From: Eopsaltria australis
Taxonomy: Eukaryota > Chordata > Aves > Passeriformes > Petroicidae
Direction of reading: 5' to 3'
Assembly (NCBI GenBank): GCA_034509425.1
Contig: JAVTVJ010000076.1
Span: 992,001 to 1,056,000, forward strand
DNA: 64,000 bases
Part shown: positions 47,640 through 59,500 of the stretch, piece after piece
How positions within the stretch are numbered: position 1 is the first letter of the stretch
Layout: each line of letters opens with the position of its first letter
The notes under the pieces: model-generated
Told to the model about the DNA's origin: nothing
What the model saw: only the letters and a program-made list of their open reading frames with translations
Database searches by the model: none
Translations under genes and position numbers: made by a program

Positions 47640-50095
47640 GAGAATAAAGGAGTAAGAAAAGTTATGATAACACTGCTGTGGTCAGAGGTACGTGAAAACC
47701 ACCTCCAAGCCAGCGAGGAGTCACCTCCAAGTCAGCATGGCTGAAGCATCATTTGAGAGCTGTCCAGAGTGGGAGAGAGTGCTGATCCCAAGCCCTGGGA
47801 GAGCTGGAAGGACAAGCAGAGTTCAGCTCATTGCTACATGGAGGAAAGATGCCACAAACCATATGAAGATTTTGGCATGGAGTTTCCTGGCTCAAGAAAA
47901 TTGATTATTCATAAACAGAGGTCAGAGACAGGGACTGGCTTACCAGAGCCATGGGAATTGCTGATGCCCAGCAATTCTGAACATTAGATCCATCCACCAG
48001 AGTTATTCATCACTTAATGAAATTCAGTGGAAATGGCTTTGCTGGGAGTAGGACCAGGTCTTTACTTCACAGCATAATCACTGAAAGAGAAGGCTTCTTT
48101 CTGAACCACTGCTGCCAAGCTGTGTGTGACCATGATCACACCCTGGACAGCACCTGGCCCTCCTGTGTTCTCCTCTGATCTGTGGATGCTGCATGGCCAG
48201 ACCTCCGAGGGACACCAAACCCTTTGGTATCCGTGGTCATTCTGAGACACATGAAGGCTCTTTTGCAGCACTTTTAAATCCTAACTATTTTAATCAGGTA
48301 AGGTTTGAGGAGCTCTTGTCCTCCCCAAAGCCATGGAGCCCGTTCACAAAGCCATGTAGCACCTCCTCAAAGCCTGGCAGGAACCAGGAGATCAAACAAA
48401 CTGGTTCCTGCCAAGCAAGAAAGCATTAGAGTGAAGGTAGTTTGCAGCAAACATGACAGTGCTTGACATTACTTGCTGTTTGGTAGCATTTCACATTTCT
48501 TCCAAGCAGCAACCTGCACTACTAGAGAAATAAAGGAAGGAGTTTGATCCCAACTCCCACACATTTACCTTCAGGAATGTCTCTGAGTGAAGAAAAAAAC
48601 CCTAAAAATTTCAAGGAGTACGCAAGAATTGAGGAAAAAAAAAAAGAAAAATAATTTTCTCAATAGTATGAAAAGTGGTTTATTTTATTATTATTTTTAT
48701 GTATCTGTAAATGTTTTCTTATTGTATATTTCTACCAGTAGCCAAGTGCTGGATTATGAGCAGGACTTAATGAAAAAAAATTACAATTTCAACCCCCAAA
48801 ACTCTTACCTGAAGATGCATGCAAGTGGTGTTTCTTGCACAGCTCTTGCAGTGGTGAGTCACCAGCACAAGAGGTGGTTTATCAACTTACTAAATACACT
48901 ATTTTTTTGACAGACAAGTTCAAGATTTTGCAGTTCATGTGGGATTTTGTTCTACTCCAGGTAATTTATAATCAAACTTTAAATAATTATGGACAATTTA
49001 GGTGGAAGACTGACATACTTCAGCTAATTTCAGCATTCTTCCTGAATGTTCTATGTTTTCAGAGTATGAAAAAATATTAAACTCACAGAAGGTATCTTCA
49101 TGAAGAGCTGAAAGCCCCGTGCCATCACCTCATATATTACACACAAGATTTGAACAAAAATCACAGTAGTATGAAGAAGATAAGGGTTTCTTGAATCAGG
49201 AAGCTTATGTAAGGAAGAAATAGCTACAATGTGAAATGTGAAAGCAACACTAAGTTTTTTAAGCTGGTGCTGAGGTTTCTTTTCAGATGAGGTGCCCCAG
49301 GAATTAGACTTGGACATGGTCCCTTCCCCATTGCATGCTTCTTCTGATCTTCTTGTCCTTAAGCTCCCAGTCCACCTTCACACAGATAGGTTCTCTTCAC
49401 AATATTTCATACATAAAGTACAGAACACAGCCAAGGAACAGCATTTAAAACTGTCCAGATGAAGGAGAGTGAGATGGCTGTGATGGAAGAGCTGATTCAT
49501 TGCTCCAGGTTTACACTGGAGTAACCTCACTGAAATAAGGAATTACACTCTTCTAAAACCAAGAGTTGGACCAGGCTCAGCTGAAGGATGGGCTTTTGTA
49601 TTCATTCAGAAGATTAAATGTAGTCCCCCATATGTGCCTGTTTTTCAGCTGAGCCCTGCACACCTCACATGGGCAAAACAACCACTTCATTATGAGCAAC
49701 AAAATCACAGAACTGGACACTGAAGGACTGGACTGCAACAGTACCCCAGAATTTCAGATAATACTGGCAAACTGGAATAAAGTATCTCTCTAATGACTTT
49801 ATGAACTCAGCTCCATTGGAAAATTTGTCTATATAAAATTGATGGGATGAGGGATCTACATACACATATTAAATTTATGTTAAGGGGACTAAATTTGACT
49901 TAAGTGGAATATGCCTTTCACCTCTCCTGATTTTATTGAGTATTTTATTGCAATTCTCCTTACTTTATTAGTGGGAAAGCAAATCAGTATGTTTAAAAAT
50001 TGTTCCCACTGTTGTGAATATAAACTTCCTGAAGATTTTAGCCTGTTTGCAAGAGATTGAGTAAAATAAAGATTTTTTTTTTTTTTAGGTCAACA
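47640..50095. other. Intergenic DNA, no gene recognised
   Basis: AT-rich with short frames only; a homopolymer-rich area at 48630-48790 generates frames rich in Lys and Phe. No repeat family or RNA gene recognised. Confidence 0.55.
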
Positions 50096-50099
50096 TTTT

Positions 50100-50500
50100 C
50101 TTCTGGCAGACTGAGCCTGAAGTGCACTTTATTTCCCTTTAATTTAACAGCTCCAGCAGCTTTTCCAGTTAAATCGACTGTTCATTATTGAGCCCATTTA
50201 TGAAAGGCTGTGCAGTGCAGTTTAATGAATCCCTGGCACAAAGCTCCCTTTCAGTGTAGGGAAAGAATAGCAGCCTATTTAGGTCCTGTAGGGCTGTATG
50301 TCAAAGGCTGCCTATAATACTTGTCAGGGAAGGGCAGAAATTCCCACTGATATAAGAATGTGCAAGAAATCAACTTTCACAACCAACTCGGCGATTAAGA
50401 CTCGATCAGGAAATGAGTCTGTAGGTTGGGAGCGGTGACACCTGTTTGGGCAGCCAGATTTTCCCATAACTCGATAACCATATGGGCCATACAACCAGGA
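50100..50500. promoter_or_regulatory. Candidate conserved non-coding element
   Basis: About 400 bases of unique sequence with AGTTAAATCGACTG, CATTATTGAGCC, AGTTTAATGAATCC, TCGGCGATTAAGACTCGATC and CATAACTCGATAACCATATG. It retains several CpGs (GGCGATTAAGACTCGATC) although the surrounding desert is CpG-poor, which often marks purifying selection. Regulatory role inferred. Confidence 0.33.
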
Positions 50501-50655
50501 AGGGGAAAAAAAGGCCCTCCCTCCCCTGTCGCAGAGATTTTCTTACGCTGCCTTCCTGATGCCACGATGAAAGGAAAATGGGTGTTGTGAATTGTCAGGG
50601 CTGGGCTCAGGGCTGGATTTGGTTTGCCTTCCCTAGGAGAAGGTTTTGATACTGA

Positions 50656-50898
50656 TCATAAAATCATGGAACAGTTTGCAATGGAAGACACGGCAAAGGT
50701 CATCTGGTTCCAACCTCCCTGCAGTGAGCAGGGACATCTTCAACTAGATCAGCTTGCTCAAAGCCTCATCCAACCTGGTCTTGAACACTTCCAGGGATGG
50801 GGAATCAACCACCTCTCTGGGCAACTTGTACCAGTGTTTCACCACTCCCATCATAAAACATTTCTTCCTTATATCAGCCTGAATTGACTTCCTTTTAG
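50656..50898 (-). mobile_element. CR1 LINE 3' fragment
   Basis: Reverse-complemented CR1 (AAATCATGGAACAGTTTGCA, CTTGAACACTTCCAGGGATG, 'CACCTCTCTGGGCAACTTG', CATTTCTTCCTTATATCAG). Same subtype as 47258-47630 but shorter. It begins with a remnant of the ATCATA tail. Confidence 0.92.
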
Positions 50899-51889
50899 TG
50901 ATGAGGCACAGTGTGAGATGTTTCCTTCAGACTGAATCTCAGTGGGATCCTGCCCCTGAGAGGCAGAGGATTTACCCTGGGGTTGGACACTAAGATGGGC
51001 AGCTCCATGAGAATCAGGAGGGTGGACAGAGCTTCTGCAACTGGCTCCAGTGACGAGCTGCTCCACAGAAGTAATGCAGCCCTTGATTATGCAAGGTTTC
51101 CTTGCTTGTGGAAACCTCTCTCTCCTCTCTGTCCAGCTTGGTCTGCAAGGATAACAAGTTGTTCTTCTTGTTAAGGGCTTGAGCATGTGGGCATGAGCTC
51201 AATCTATGGCCAGAGCAAAGCATTAGTGATCAGGACATGCCCTTACTCCCTTTGATTCTCAGGGTGACTGTGCCGTGGTTCCCTAAAAAAGCCAAGCTTG
51301 ATGCCAAGGGCATCGCTCTCACAAGCCTTGGTTCAATCCCCAGAGCTGGTTGGGATGCTGCTCCCTAAAACAAGCAAAAAAATAAACAAAACCAGAAACA
51401 TTTCCTACACAAAAGTGGGCAAAAAACCAGCAGTAGAACCCCTGGAGCCCCTTAATGAGCACTGAGTGCTCTCCTGTGGGATGAAGGCTTGGGGAGGTAG
51501 AAACAATTCTGCAGCCACTTCACTTACATCAGTCTGTTGGGGGTAAAGTGGAGGGAAAAGGACATCTGGTCCAAACTTTTGCCAGGCTGGGGCTATTTTG
51601 TGGGTCTAATCCTAGCATTTCCTGGCCATTAGACCCTGCTAGTGAGCTGAGGTGGATAGCTGGGCCTGAGAGTCACCATGAGTGGGCTGAGCATCAGCAT
51701 CCTGAAAGAGCACAGGCAGGAGACAACCAGGCTCATACAGCTGCTGGAAAAGAAAGATATTTTGCAAGAATAACCAAACTGCTATTTCCTTGAAAAAAAA
51801 AATTAAGTTTCTTTACAAGTTGTTGACATCATGTGGCTGAGCAAATTTTCCTCCAGGCATTGCCCAACTTGGGGTAATCAGCTCTGCCT

Positions 51890-52330
51890 CAGAGAACACG
51901 GAGAATAAGCATGTTTAATGCAATTATGAAGGCTTTCTAAATCTCCAGATCTGGTTGAGAATATGTAAATTCGGCTGCTTAGCACAACTGAATGCAAACT
52001 TTCCTTTGCATGCCTGACAATTGTTTTAATACTCTCCAAGTTTTAGGAGGCAATAAAGTCTCCCGCTAAACCGTAGCTGAGCCCTCAAAGCTGTTTAATT
52101 GAATGAATTCAGCCTTACAGAAGAGAAGCTGGGGCTTTCAACTCTTTTCTTATCTGAGCCACCGGATATTTAGCCACTCTGCATATAATACCACCCAGAC
52201 TCATTAACAAACCCTTTAGACAAGCCCCAGAATATTGCTGCTACGATGCTGAAGCAGTTACTAATTTGAGGACAACGTCGTTGCCGCTCTATTTGAATAA
52301 TTTCGTGTTGCTCAGATAAGAAACAGTCCC
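51890..52330. promoter_or_regulatory. Candidate conserved non-coding element with POU and SOX words
   Basis: Unique block about 2 kb upstream of FAM181B. It has CATGTTTAATGCAATTATG near 51910, TTTGCATG at 52005-52012 and, 6 bases further, ACAATTGTTTTAAT (SOX-like) at 52018-52031; then TGTTTAATTGAATGAATTC and CATTAACAAACCC. Adjacent POU and SOX words suit a neural enhancer for FAM181B, which is known to be expressed in the developing nervous system. Conservation and activity are untested. Confidence 0.4.
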
Positions 52331-53379
52331 AGACTGTCTGCACATCCTGTGAAGGATAGTGACCCCCGTTTTCTAGACCCATGTGCAGTTCCAAGTGGCC
52401 TCAGAGGGGATGCAAAACTATCTAGTGGAGCACACAGGGGATATATATGTTGTTCTTTACATTTTCCCATCAATAAGGGAGCTTGGAGCAGGCGGCAGAG
52501 CTTGACAGGCTTTGACAGGGCCTGAGGGTAACAGCTCGGGTCGCTAATCCCTGTCAGTTGTATTCCAGCTAAGTAGTTTAAATCCACCTTCTATGTAGAC
52601 ATACTCATTCTGACATGGGGAGATACATAAACTTCCCATAGCCCCCAGGGTTCTTTTTTGCTTTAATTACACAGTTAAACTCAGAGCAAGTCCCCAAATA
52701 AGAGACTCTGGGAGACTCCAACTCAGTAAGTTTTGCAAAGGAGACCCAGTCCAGATGGGCTGGCACTAGAGCAAGGCTGTGCCTGGGACTGTGAGGTTCT
52801 GCCTACTGCTGGGACCCTGCTGAGATGCTGGTGAGAGATCAAGAAAATCAGCATTCTTGTTTTGTAGAGGATATTGAGCCTTCTTTTCCTCTCATGAAAT
52901 ATGTGCTTTCTCCTCTTTTCTCTTAGCAATACTTGCTTTGAGTTCAACAAGTGCTTCAAACCACAGTGAGGTGAATTTAGCTGGTTTTTCCATTTTACCA
53001 CTAATTACAGTCCTAGGAACCTGTCTCACTTTCCTTCTGCAGTTTTGCTTTCTGTTTTTTCCTTCCAATACAAAACTGCTGCATTTCTGATGAATTGACG
53101 CAGACAATGAAAATCCACTTTATTTAATTCCAGATCAGATATGGATCTTCATTGAAATTTGGACATATAAAATCACTGAACATAAATCTGGAGCTGGGTT
53201 GAGGGTTGTTCTGCATGAATGTAAGAGTTTTCTGAAGGCAAATTAAAATACCTTTTCCCATAAACAAAGACAAAATAGTTCCTTCAGGAGCTGTTACCAT
53301 TACTTTAAGTAGCCACTTCACTAACTTTTCTACCTTCCATATGGGAGATTTATACTGCTGCTTCATTAAATCCACAAGC

Positions 53380-53482
53380 AAGGTGGTCTAGTGCAAGATG
53401 ACTCTGCTCACTCTAGGGGAGTTGGACTAGATGATCTTTAAAGTTCCATCCAATCCAAACCATTCCATGATTCTGTGACTTT
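53380..53482 (+). mobile_element. CR1 3'-tail fragment
   Basis: Contains 'GGAGTTGGACTAGATGATC', TTTAAAGTTCCATCCAATCC and CCATTCCATGATTCTGTGA, the last 100 or so bases of CR1 in plus orientation. It ends about 0.7 kb before the FAM181B start codon. Confidence 0.9.
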
Positions 53483-53779
53483 AACTCCATGTGCCCCAGT
53501 CATTTGAAATCTTTACTGGATCACATCTCTGGATTTTCTTAGGACTTGACTAGACAGAGAATATGCTATGCAACGTGCATAGCAATGAGCTTGGAAAAAA
53601 GCATCCTTTACAAATCAATTTAAGTGTGTGTATCCTGGCGGCTGTTAGAGCAAGAGCATGTCCCCGTGCCCTTGCACCCAGAGCCGTGTAAGCGCCGGGT
53701 CTGAGCCCAGACAGAGGAAAATGTTTTCTGCCAGCTGAGCAACTGCAGGAGGGGGGACAAGACTGATGGGGTCTGTAGG

Positions 53780-55350
53780 ATGGTGTGCACCTGCTCGGGG
53801 ATGACTGCGTGTTTAGTCAGGGGATGCCTGTGCACCTGTCCCGAGATGCGTGTGTACACCTGTCCCGCGGGGCTGCCTCTCTGTCCCAGGGGTGTGTGTC
53901 CAAGTCCCGGGGTGATGCTCGTCCCGCCCCGCCGCTGCCCATGTTCCCGCCCGGGTCGGTGGGTGGGTGGGTGCAGCCAGCCCGGCCTCCGGGCTCCCGG
54001 CAGGGAGGCGGGGAGGGTCGGGGCCAGCCCCGCTCTGATCCCTCCTCCTTCTCGTCCTTCCCCGCCCGCCGCCTTTTCCCCGCTGCCGCTGTCCCCGCCG
54101 CCGCCCGCCCGGCGCATCCCAGCGGAGCCCGTCGGAACTCGGGCGGCGGCGTTCGCCGCCGGCCATGGCCGTGCCCGCCGCGCTGCTCAGCCCCCACCAC
54201 CTCCTCTCCTTCTGCTTCCCCGCCGCCGGCGGGCTCCTGGGCTATGCCGACCTGGAGAAGGGCTACGAGGGCGGCGGCGGCGACGCCGGGGACTTTAGAG
54301 AAGCCACCCGGGACCTGCTGAGCTTCATCGACTCGGCTTCCAGCAACATCAAGCTGGCGCTGGACCGGCCGGTGAAGTCGCGGCGGAAGGTGAACCATAG
54401 GAAGTACCTGCAGAAGCAGATCAAGCGCTGCACCGGCATCATCGCCGCCGCCGCCCCACCGCCGCCGCCGCCCGCCGCCTGCCCGCCCGCCGCTTGCCCC
54501 GCCCGGCCCCCGCCGCGCCGGGAGCCCGCGCAGGCGGCCGGCAGCAGCCTCCAGAGCAAGAGCCTGGCCGCCCTCTTCGGCTCCCTGCAGCGGGGCAGGG
54601 GCGCGGCGGGCGGCGCCGAGACGAAGGCGGGCGGCGGCGGCGCGGGCGGTGGGGAGAAGGCGGCGGGCGGCCCGCGGAAGGTGCCGCTGCGGGACCGCAA
54701 CCTGCCGCCCTCCTTCTTCACGGAGCCGGCGCTGCCCGGCCCCGCCGTCCGCGGGCCGCCCGCCAAGGAGCCGGAGAAGGGCGGCGGGGGCGGGGGCGCG
54801 GAGGCTACCGAGTTCTTCGAGCTGCTGTGCCCCGAGTACGGCGCGCTTCTGCCCGAGCACGCCGCCCCGAGCGACGCCTTCGGCGGCCGCCTGCCCGCCG
54901 AGCTGGGGCTGGAGCACGGGCTGTACGAGCTGCCGCTGGCCGCCGGCCCGCACCCGCTGCTGGGCGGGCTGCTGTACCCCGAGCCGCCCTGGAGCCCGGC
55001 CGCGCCCTGCAGCCCGCCCAGGAAGGCGCCGGCCGAGCCGCTGCGCCCGCTGTACCCCGGCGGCGCTGAGCCCGTGCCCGGCGGCGGCAGCGAGGAGCCC
55101 GGAGGGCACCTGTCCGCGGGGTTCGCCCCCTTCTTCCCCGAGTGCCCGCTGCCCCCGCCGCAGCCGCCCTACGACTACGGCGGCGGGTTCCACCGCGGGG
55201 GCTACCCCGGGCTGTAGGGCGGCCGGGGTTCGAGGTCCGCCGGGACGGCGAAGCGGGGAGCGGAGGCCGGAGCCCCCGCTGGGGCAGCGCGGAGGCCGCA
55301 CAGGGCTCCGCTCACCCCGCTGCGTGTGAGAGCCCCATACCCGAAACCGC
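53780..55350. promoter_or_regulatory. CpG island spanning FAM181B promoter and coding sequence
   Basis: GC- and CpG-dense from about 53780 to 55350, with an abrupt return to AT-rich sequence after the stop codon. No TATA box is obvious in 53780-54164, which fits a dispersed CpG-island promoter. The extreme GC content gives long open frames in several antisense frames that should not be read as genes. Confidence 0.8.
54165..55217 (+). CDS. FAM181B: FAM181B, intronless coding sequence, 350 residues
   Basis: A vertebrate family protein of unknown biochemical function, expressed mainly in developing neural tissue. The diagnostic block is at residues 44-93: FREATRDLLSFIDSASSNIK followed by a basic segment with KVNHRKYLQKQIKRC. 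Family landmarks follow in order: SLQSKSLAALFGSL (129-142), RKVPLRDRNLPPSFFTEP (171-188), EFFELLCPEYG (216-226), LLYPEPPW, EPLRPLYPGG and FAPFFPECPLPPP near the C-terminus. Linkers are Ala/Gly/Pro-rich. The ATG has a strong Kozak context (GCCATGG), and MAVPAALLS matches the family N-terminus. Human FAM181B is about 426 residues; this copy has shorter linkers and stops soon after the YDY motif. Downstream of PRCP on the same strand, as in mammals. Confidence 0.95.
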   Translation: MAVPAALLSPHHLLSFCFPAAGGLLGYADLEKGYEGGGGDAGDFREATRDLLSFIDSASSNIKLALDRPVKSRRKVNHRKYLQKQIKRCTGIIAAAAPPPPPPAACPPAACPARPPPRREPAQAAGSSLQSKSLAALFGSLQRGRGAAGGAETKAGGGGAGGGEKAAGGPRKVPLRDRNLPPSFFTEPALPGPAVRGPPAKEPEKGGGGGGAEATEFFELLCPEYGALLPEHAAPSDAFGGRLPAELGLEHGLYELPLAAGPHPLLGGLLYPEPPWSPAAPCSPPRKAPAEPLRPLYPGGAEPVPGGGSEEPGGHLSAGFAPFFPECPLPPPQPPYDYGGGFHRGGYPGL

Positions 55351-56040
55351 GGCCACGGCCCCCGCAGGATTCACCCTTGTGCACTGCCAGTCTCCTCCTC
55401 CTGCGGTTTGGGCGACGCTGCAAATAAAATGTGAAACTTTGGGTTTCTTCAGGTGTTTTTGTAGCGGCCGGTGCCCCCCTTTCATCCTCCTTCCTTCGGG
55501 GCCAGGGCTTGGCTGGCTGTAGGCAGACGCGTTGCTGTACCTGTAGGCGATGTGGGGACAGGGGCTGCGCTTCTCAGAGGCCGCGGGGACCACTCGTCAA
55601 TGATTTCAGTCTAAATCTAAAGCTCGTGTCAACACTTCAGGTGCGTTTAACATTTTTCCCAGGCTCACGTTTGTCACAGGTGCTGGCAGGTGTTCAGCTG
55701 AGGACGCAAAGGCAAGAAAGTGAAGCAAAATTAAAAATGCTGCTACCAAAACTCAGTGTCTTGAAATTTTAACAGCGTCTTGCAGGATCTTGCAAACGGC
55801 ATTTTACAGCGATTCGTAAGTTAATTGATGGTGTAAGTTCGGGACAAAAATGTACTGTAGCCACTGCGGCCATGTGATTCCTACAGACTGTTGGATTTCT
55901 TCCAGGAATGTGTCAAAGCTCAGAAAGCAATGCGGCTCTGTCTCATTGTGTACAGGAGATTATTTGATAATCATTTAAGTTATGTAAAAGAGTCTATGAT
56001 AGGTCCTATAAAAATAAAGCTACACAATAGATCCGAGATC
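55218..56040 (+). other. FAM181B: FAM181B 3' UTR with alternative poly(A) signals
   Basis: AATAAA at 55423-55428 lies about 200 bases after the stop. A second at 56013-56018 follows a stretch (55780-56040) of unique sequence with retained CpGs, suggesting a longer, constrained 3' UTR. A third lies at 56593-56598. Which is used is not visible from sequence. Confidence 0.5.
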
Positions 56041-56599
56041 TGTGGTTGTTACTGCTGTCGAGACGCGGCGTTCAGGGGGCTTTCACCGTGCCTCTGTCCT
56101 CTGTAATGGTTTCTTGGCAGGAGTTAAGACAGGCAGCGGGTTTTGTCTTTTCTAAATCTTTTGAAATGCTGTATTTTATCCACAGCGACCCGTGCTTGTT
56201 TTGCCTTCATTTGTACCGTCTGTTTCTGTAACTTAGTAGAAAGAAAGGAGCGGTAATATGCTACAAAGTCAAGGGATGAAAATTGTTACAGTTATGAAAA
56301 CAGATCAAAATACTCGGAGGTTTCCTATTGAGATGCAAGTTTTCAAAGGCAATCCCGCAGTCTGGCTCCCTGCCAGCCCCGAGTGGATTGTTTGTTTTTG
56401 AAACGGGAATCCACATACGGATCAGCCTGGGGTTTTACCCTAGGTGGTGACAAATCCTTATGCCTCCTGTGTTTTAAAAGATAATGTGAAAGGTAAAGCA
56501 ATTTTTTTCGTTCTTCAACCCAGATTTTACTTTTCAGAGATTCGGGGTCAGCATGCTGGGAAGTGTGGAGAGGTGAAGCAAAATCTTTTGGAAATAAAC

Positions 56600-59500
56600 T
56601 GAGATAATCTGTTTTGGCAAATGTTTTAATTTTACTTTTAAAAGCAAGAGCTGTAACTGCTGCTGCCTCCTTCCTCCCCAAAAGCTGTCCAAGGTCTCCA
56701 CAAGCTGTATGGAAAGGAACCACTATGGATGAACATCCAAACACTCCAGCATCTGATAGCTGAGTGCTGTTGAGGAAATGCGCTTTTCAAGAACAATTTT
56801 GCAGCAGTTTATTTCACTCAGCTTCTGGAGAGCGTGCATGAGGATCAATGGGCAGCCTGTCCAGGCACGTTAGCTACAAATTAGGTTAATCCTGCCCTGC
56901 TGCTGGTTTTGATGATGGGACAATGTCCTGCTCTGTAAGCTCCGTCCTGCCTCCTTCACTTTGGCAAACCTCCCAGTTTGCATTTGTGAGCTGCACACTG
57001 CCAGCTCCCAGCAGAGCTCACATCTAACTGCATCAGAGACTACCTGGGCCAGACCAGCTGGGGGGTTATTTCAGGTGGAGATGTGTTGCATTATTTTTTT
57101 GTTTGCAGCACGTCTTGGCAGCTGGTCAGAATATTTCAGCTTGATGATGCTGTGCTAATCATCTCAGTGCCCACTTTTATCACCTTATCTCTGTACCTAG
57201 GACATGTGCTTTCAGGAGGCGAGGCAAATGATGGGGGACCTGATATTAGTCCACTTAGCAGTGGACTCTGCCAAGGAACAAACTCACTTTTTTTTAGGAT
57301 TTATGTATCTCATAAGCTCACTAGGTGAATGTGTATTAACTGGGGATGTAATCCTGAAGACCTTATAGCCTATCCTGTCACCTGTCTCACAGGTGTCAGT
57401 GAGATTTTACTCAGAAAAAGTCAGAAAGAGGTTTTCAGGAATTGATTCTGGGATAGACATTGCAAACCTGACTGGTCTGATTGCCCACAGACCTCACCTT
57501 CTTATTCCAAGTAGCCCTGAAGAGCCACAAATCTGACTTGCCAATGGTTTTTGCTCATTTGGTGCTCTGCTGCCTTGTAGATGGTGACCTGTGGTGCTCA
57601 GAAGCTGAGCATCAATCAAACTTCTTGGGTTAGAGACCTTGTATAGAACCAGTGGGAGGAGCAGCCCTGTGAGTGCCAGCAGAGCTGGGCTGGTCCAAGG
57701 CTGGGGTGGCAGCCCATTCCCAGTGCTGCCAGGTTGGGAGGGTTCTTTGTGGGCTTGCGAGAAATTTGGGGCAGGCTCCAGGAATCAGCCTGACTGAGCA
57801 GCAGTTGCAGAGGTCTCTTCAGATCAGCCCCTATCCTACAATAGTTCCTTAAGGGGGATGGATGCTCAGATTACAGGAGCTTGCACTGAAAGACGAAAGA
57901 AATCTAGAGATGAGTGTTCTTCGAAGTATGGCTGCATTGCTGCCACAGGATGTATTTGTATTTGAGGAGTATCTAGCATGGGAAGTCTGATAAGCCTGGA
58001 AAGGAGCTAACAGCTTTTCCCACAGCACAGACCAAACAAAGGACTTCTGTGTAAGTCCTGAGGAGTGCTGGAGCCCCTCTCCACATTGTGGAGGCGGTGA
58101 GGGCACCTGAACAGCCCAGGGGTTGCCATCTAGTGAGGCTGCATCTTTGATCTCCTTTGTGCATGTGTGGGCTCTTTTTGTTGGGTTGTTTCCCCCAGCT
58201 TGAATAGTGCGGGCTCTGAAAACATCACCTAACAGTCTCGCTCAGAAACACCCTTGGGAAATTGTTTTCTCCTCTGAAACACTGAAGATCATCATCTTAA
58301 GCATCTGCAAGAATAAAAGCTTTTGTAATTGAGCAAGATATTTTGGTTTTTTGATGCACTTTTATAAGGAGTCTGTCCCTAAGGACTAAAGCTTGTCTGT
58401 CTTAAAAGAAGTGTGTCTCTTTGAAAGGAAATGGGTTTTCTTTGGTTGGATTGGGGTCAGACTAGCAAACTATTTCATTTTACAAAGCCTGCACTGAGTT
58501 CCTCAGATTTTGTTGCTGGTGTATTTTACACATATTGCCTGATGTTACTGGAGATTTTGATGGGAAAGCATACATGGGTTAATAAATTTTCATTTACAGT
58601 CAAAGATGATAAAGGGGGATGACAAGAACCCTTGCTTCTCATTTTAAATGAGGGAATCTTAACCTTTCTTTAATGGTGATTTACTGAAAAATAAGTAAGA
58701 GTTCACCATGAATAATTACTACTGTGCTTCAATATTTTGTGACTTAAGTGGTCTGGGTCTATTCCAAAACCACTTTCAGAAAGCAAAAGATTTCTTTTTT
58801 CAAAAGTGTTTTGAAACAGGCCCATTAACTATTTCATGGCCTGAGCTTGGGAATGCTCAGTTCAGCCTGGTCATCGATGATGAGTCACCTTTGTTGAGCT
58901 TACATAGTTTATCAAACAGTGTTAGTGAAAAAGATACAGAAGTTTATTGTAAACACTTTTTGTTTTCTGACTTTTTAAATAAACTGCTTTTGGCAACAGT
59001 GCAAAAACTGAAGGTCATTCTGCACTTATTGGCAACAGGAGGAAAAAGGTGGTGGAGCAATTCCATAGAGATGTGCAAGAAATTCAGATGAGAATGTGAG
59101 AGTTCAAGCCCACAAACCTGACTGTATGAAGTGAGGGCTGGGAATGCTTTTAGGATAGCTTTGTGTCAGCTAAAGAGGCTGGTGAACACTTGCTTAAAAT
59201 CCAATGGTATTTGTAACACATCTACATAAACAGCTAAAAACAGAGTGTATTATAATGAGTGCCCTCTCCCCAGTTCTGTGTGGGTAAAGATTGGCAGGGG
59301 ATTGCTGAAAGGTGATGCTATGAAAGATGAAGGTGTTATATAATATTTTTGAATACCTCACTGTAACCCTGATTATCCCCTCCCTTGCTGGCAGAGAACT
59401 ACTCCACCAGCCTGCAGGTTTTTAGGCTTTTATGCTTTTTGGACCCCTTCCACATGAAATGTTAATGTATGGTCAAAGCCTTATTTTTTAGGGTTGTTAT

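Noticed and set aside
51285..51355. tRNA-like B-box word GGTTCAATCC
   Set aside because: No matching A box at the right distance and no cloverleaf could be drawn.
53817..55301. 494-codon open frame antisense to FAM181B
   Set aside because: It arises from extreme GC content, where stop codons are rare; it has no domain and lies opposite a confidently identified gene.
58708..59091. 127-codon plus frame between FAM181B and ME3
   Set aside because: AT-rich, no known motif, no promoter or conserved splice signals; left as non-coding.
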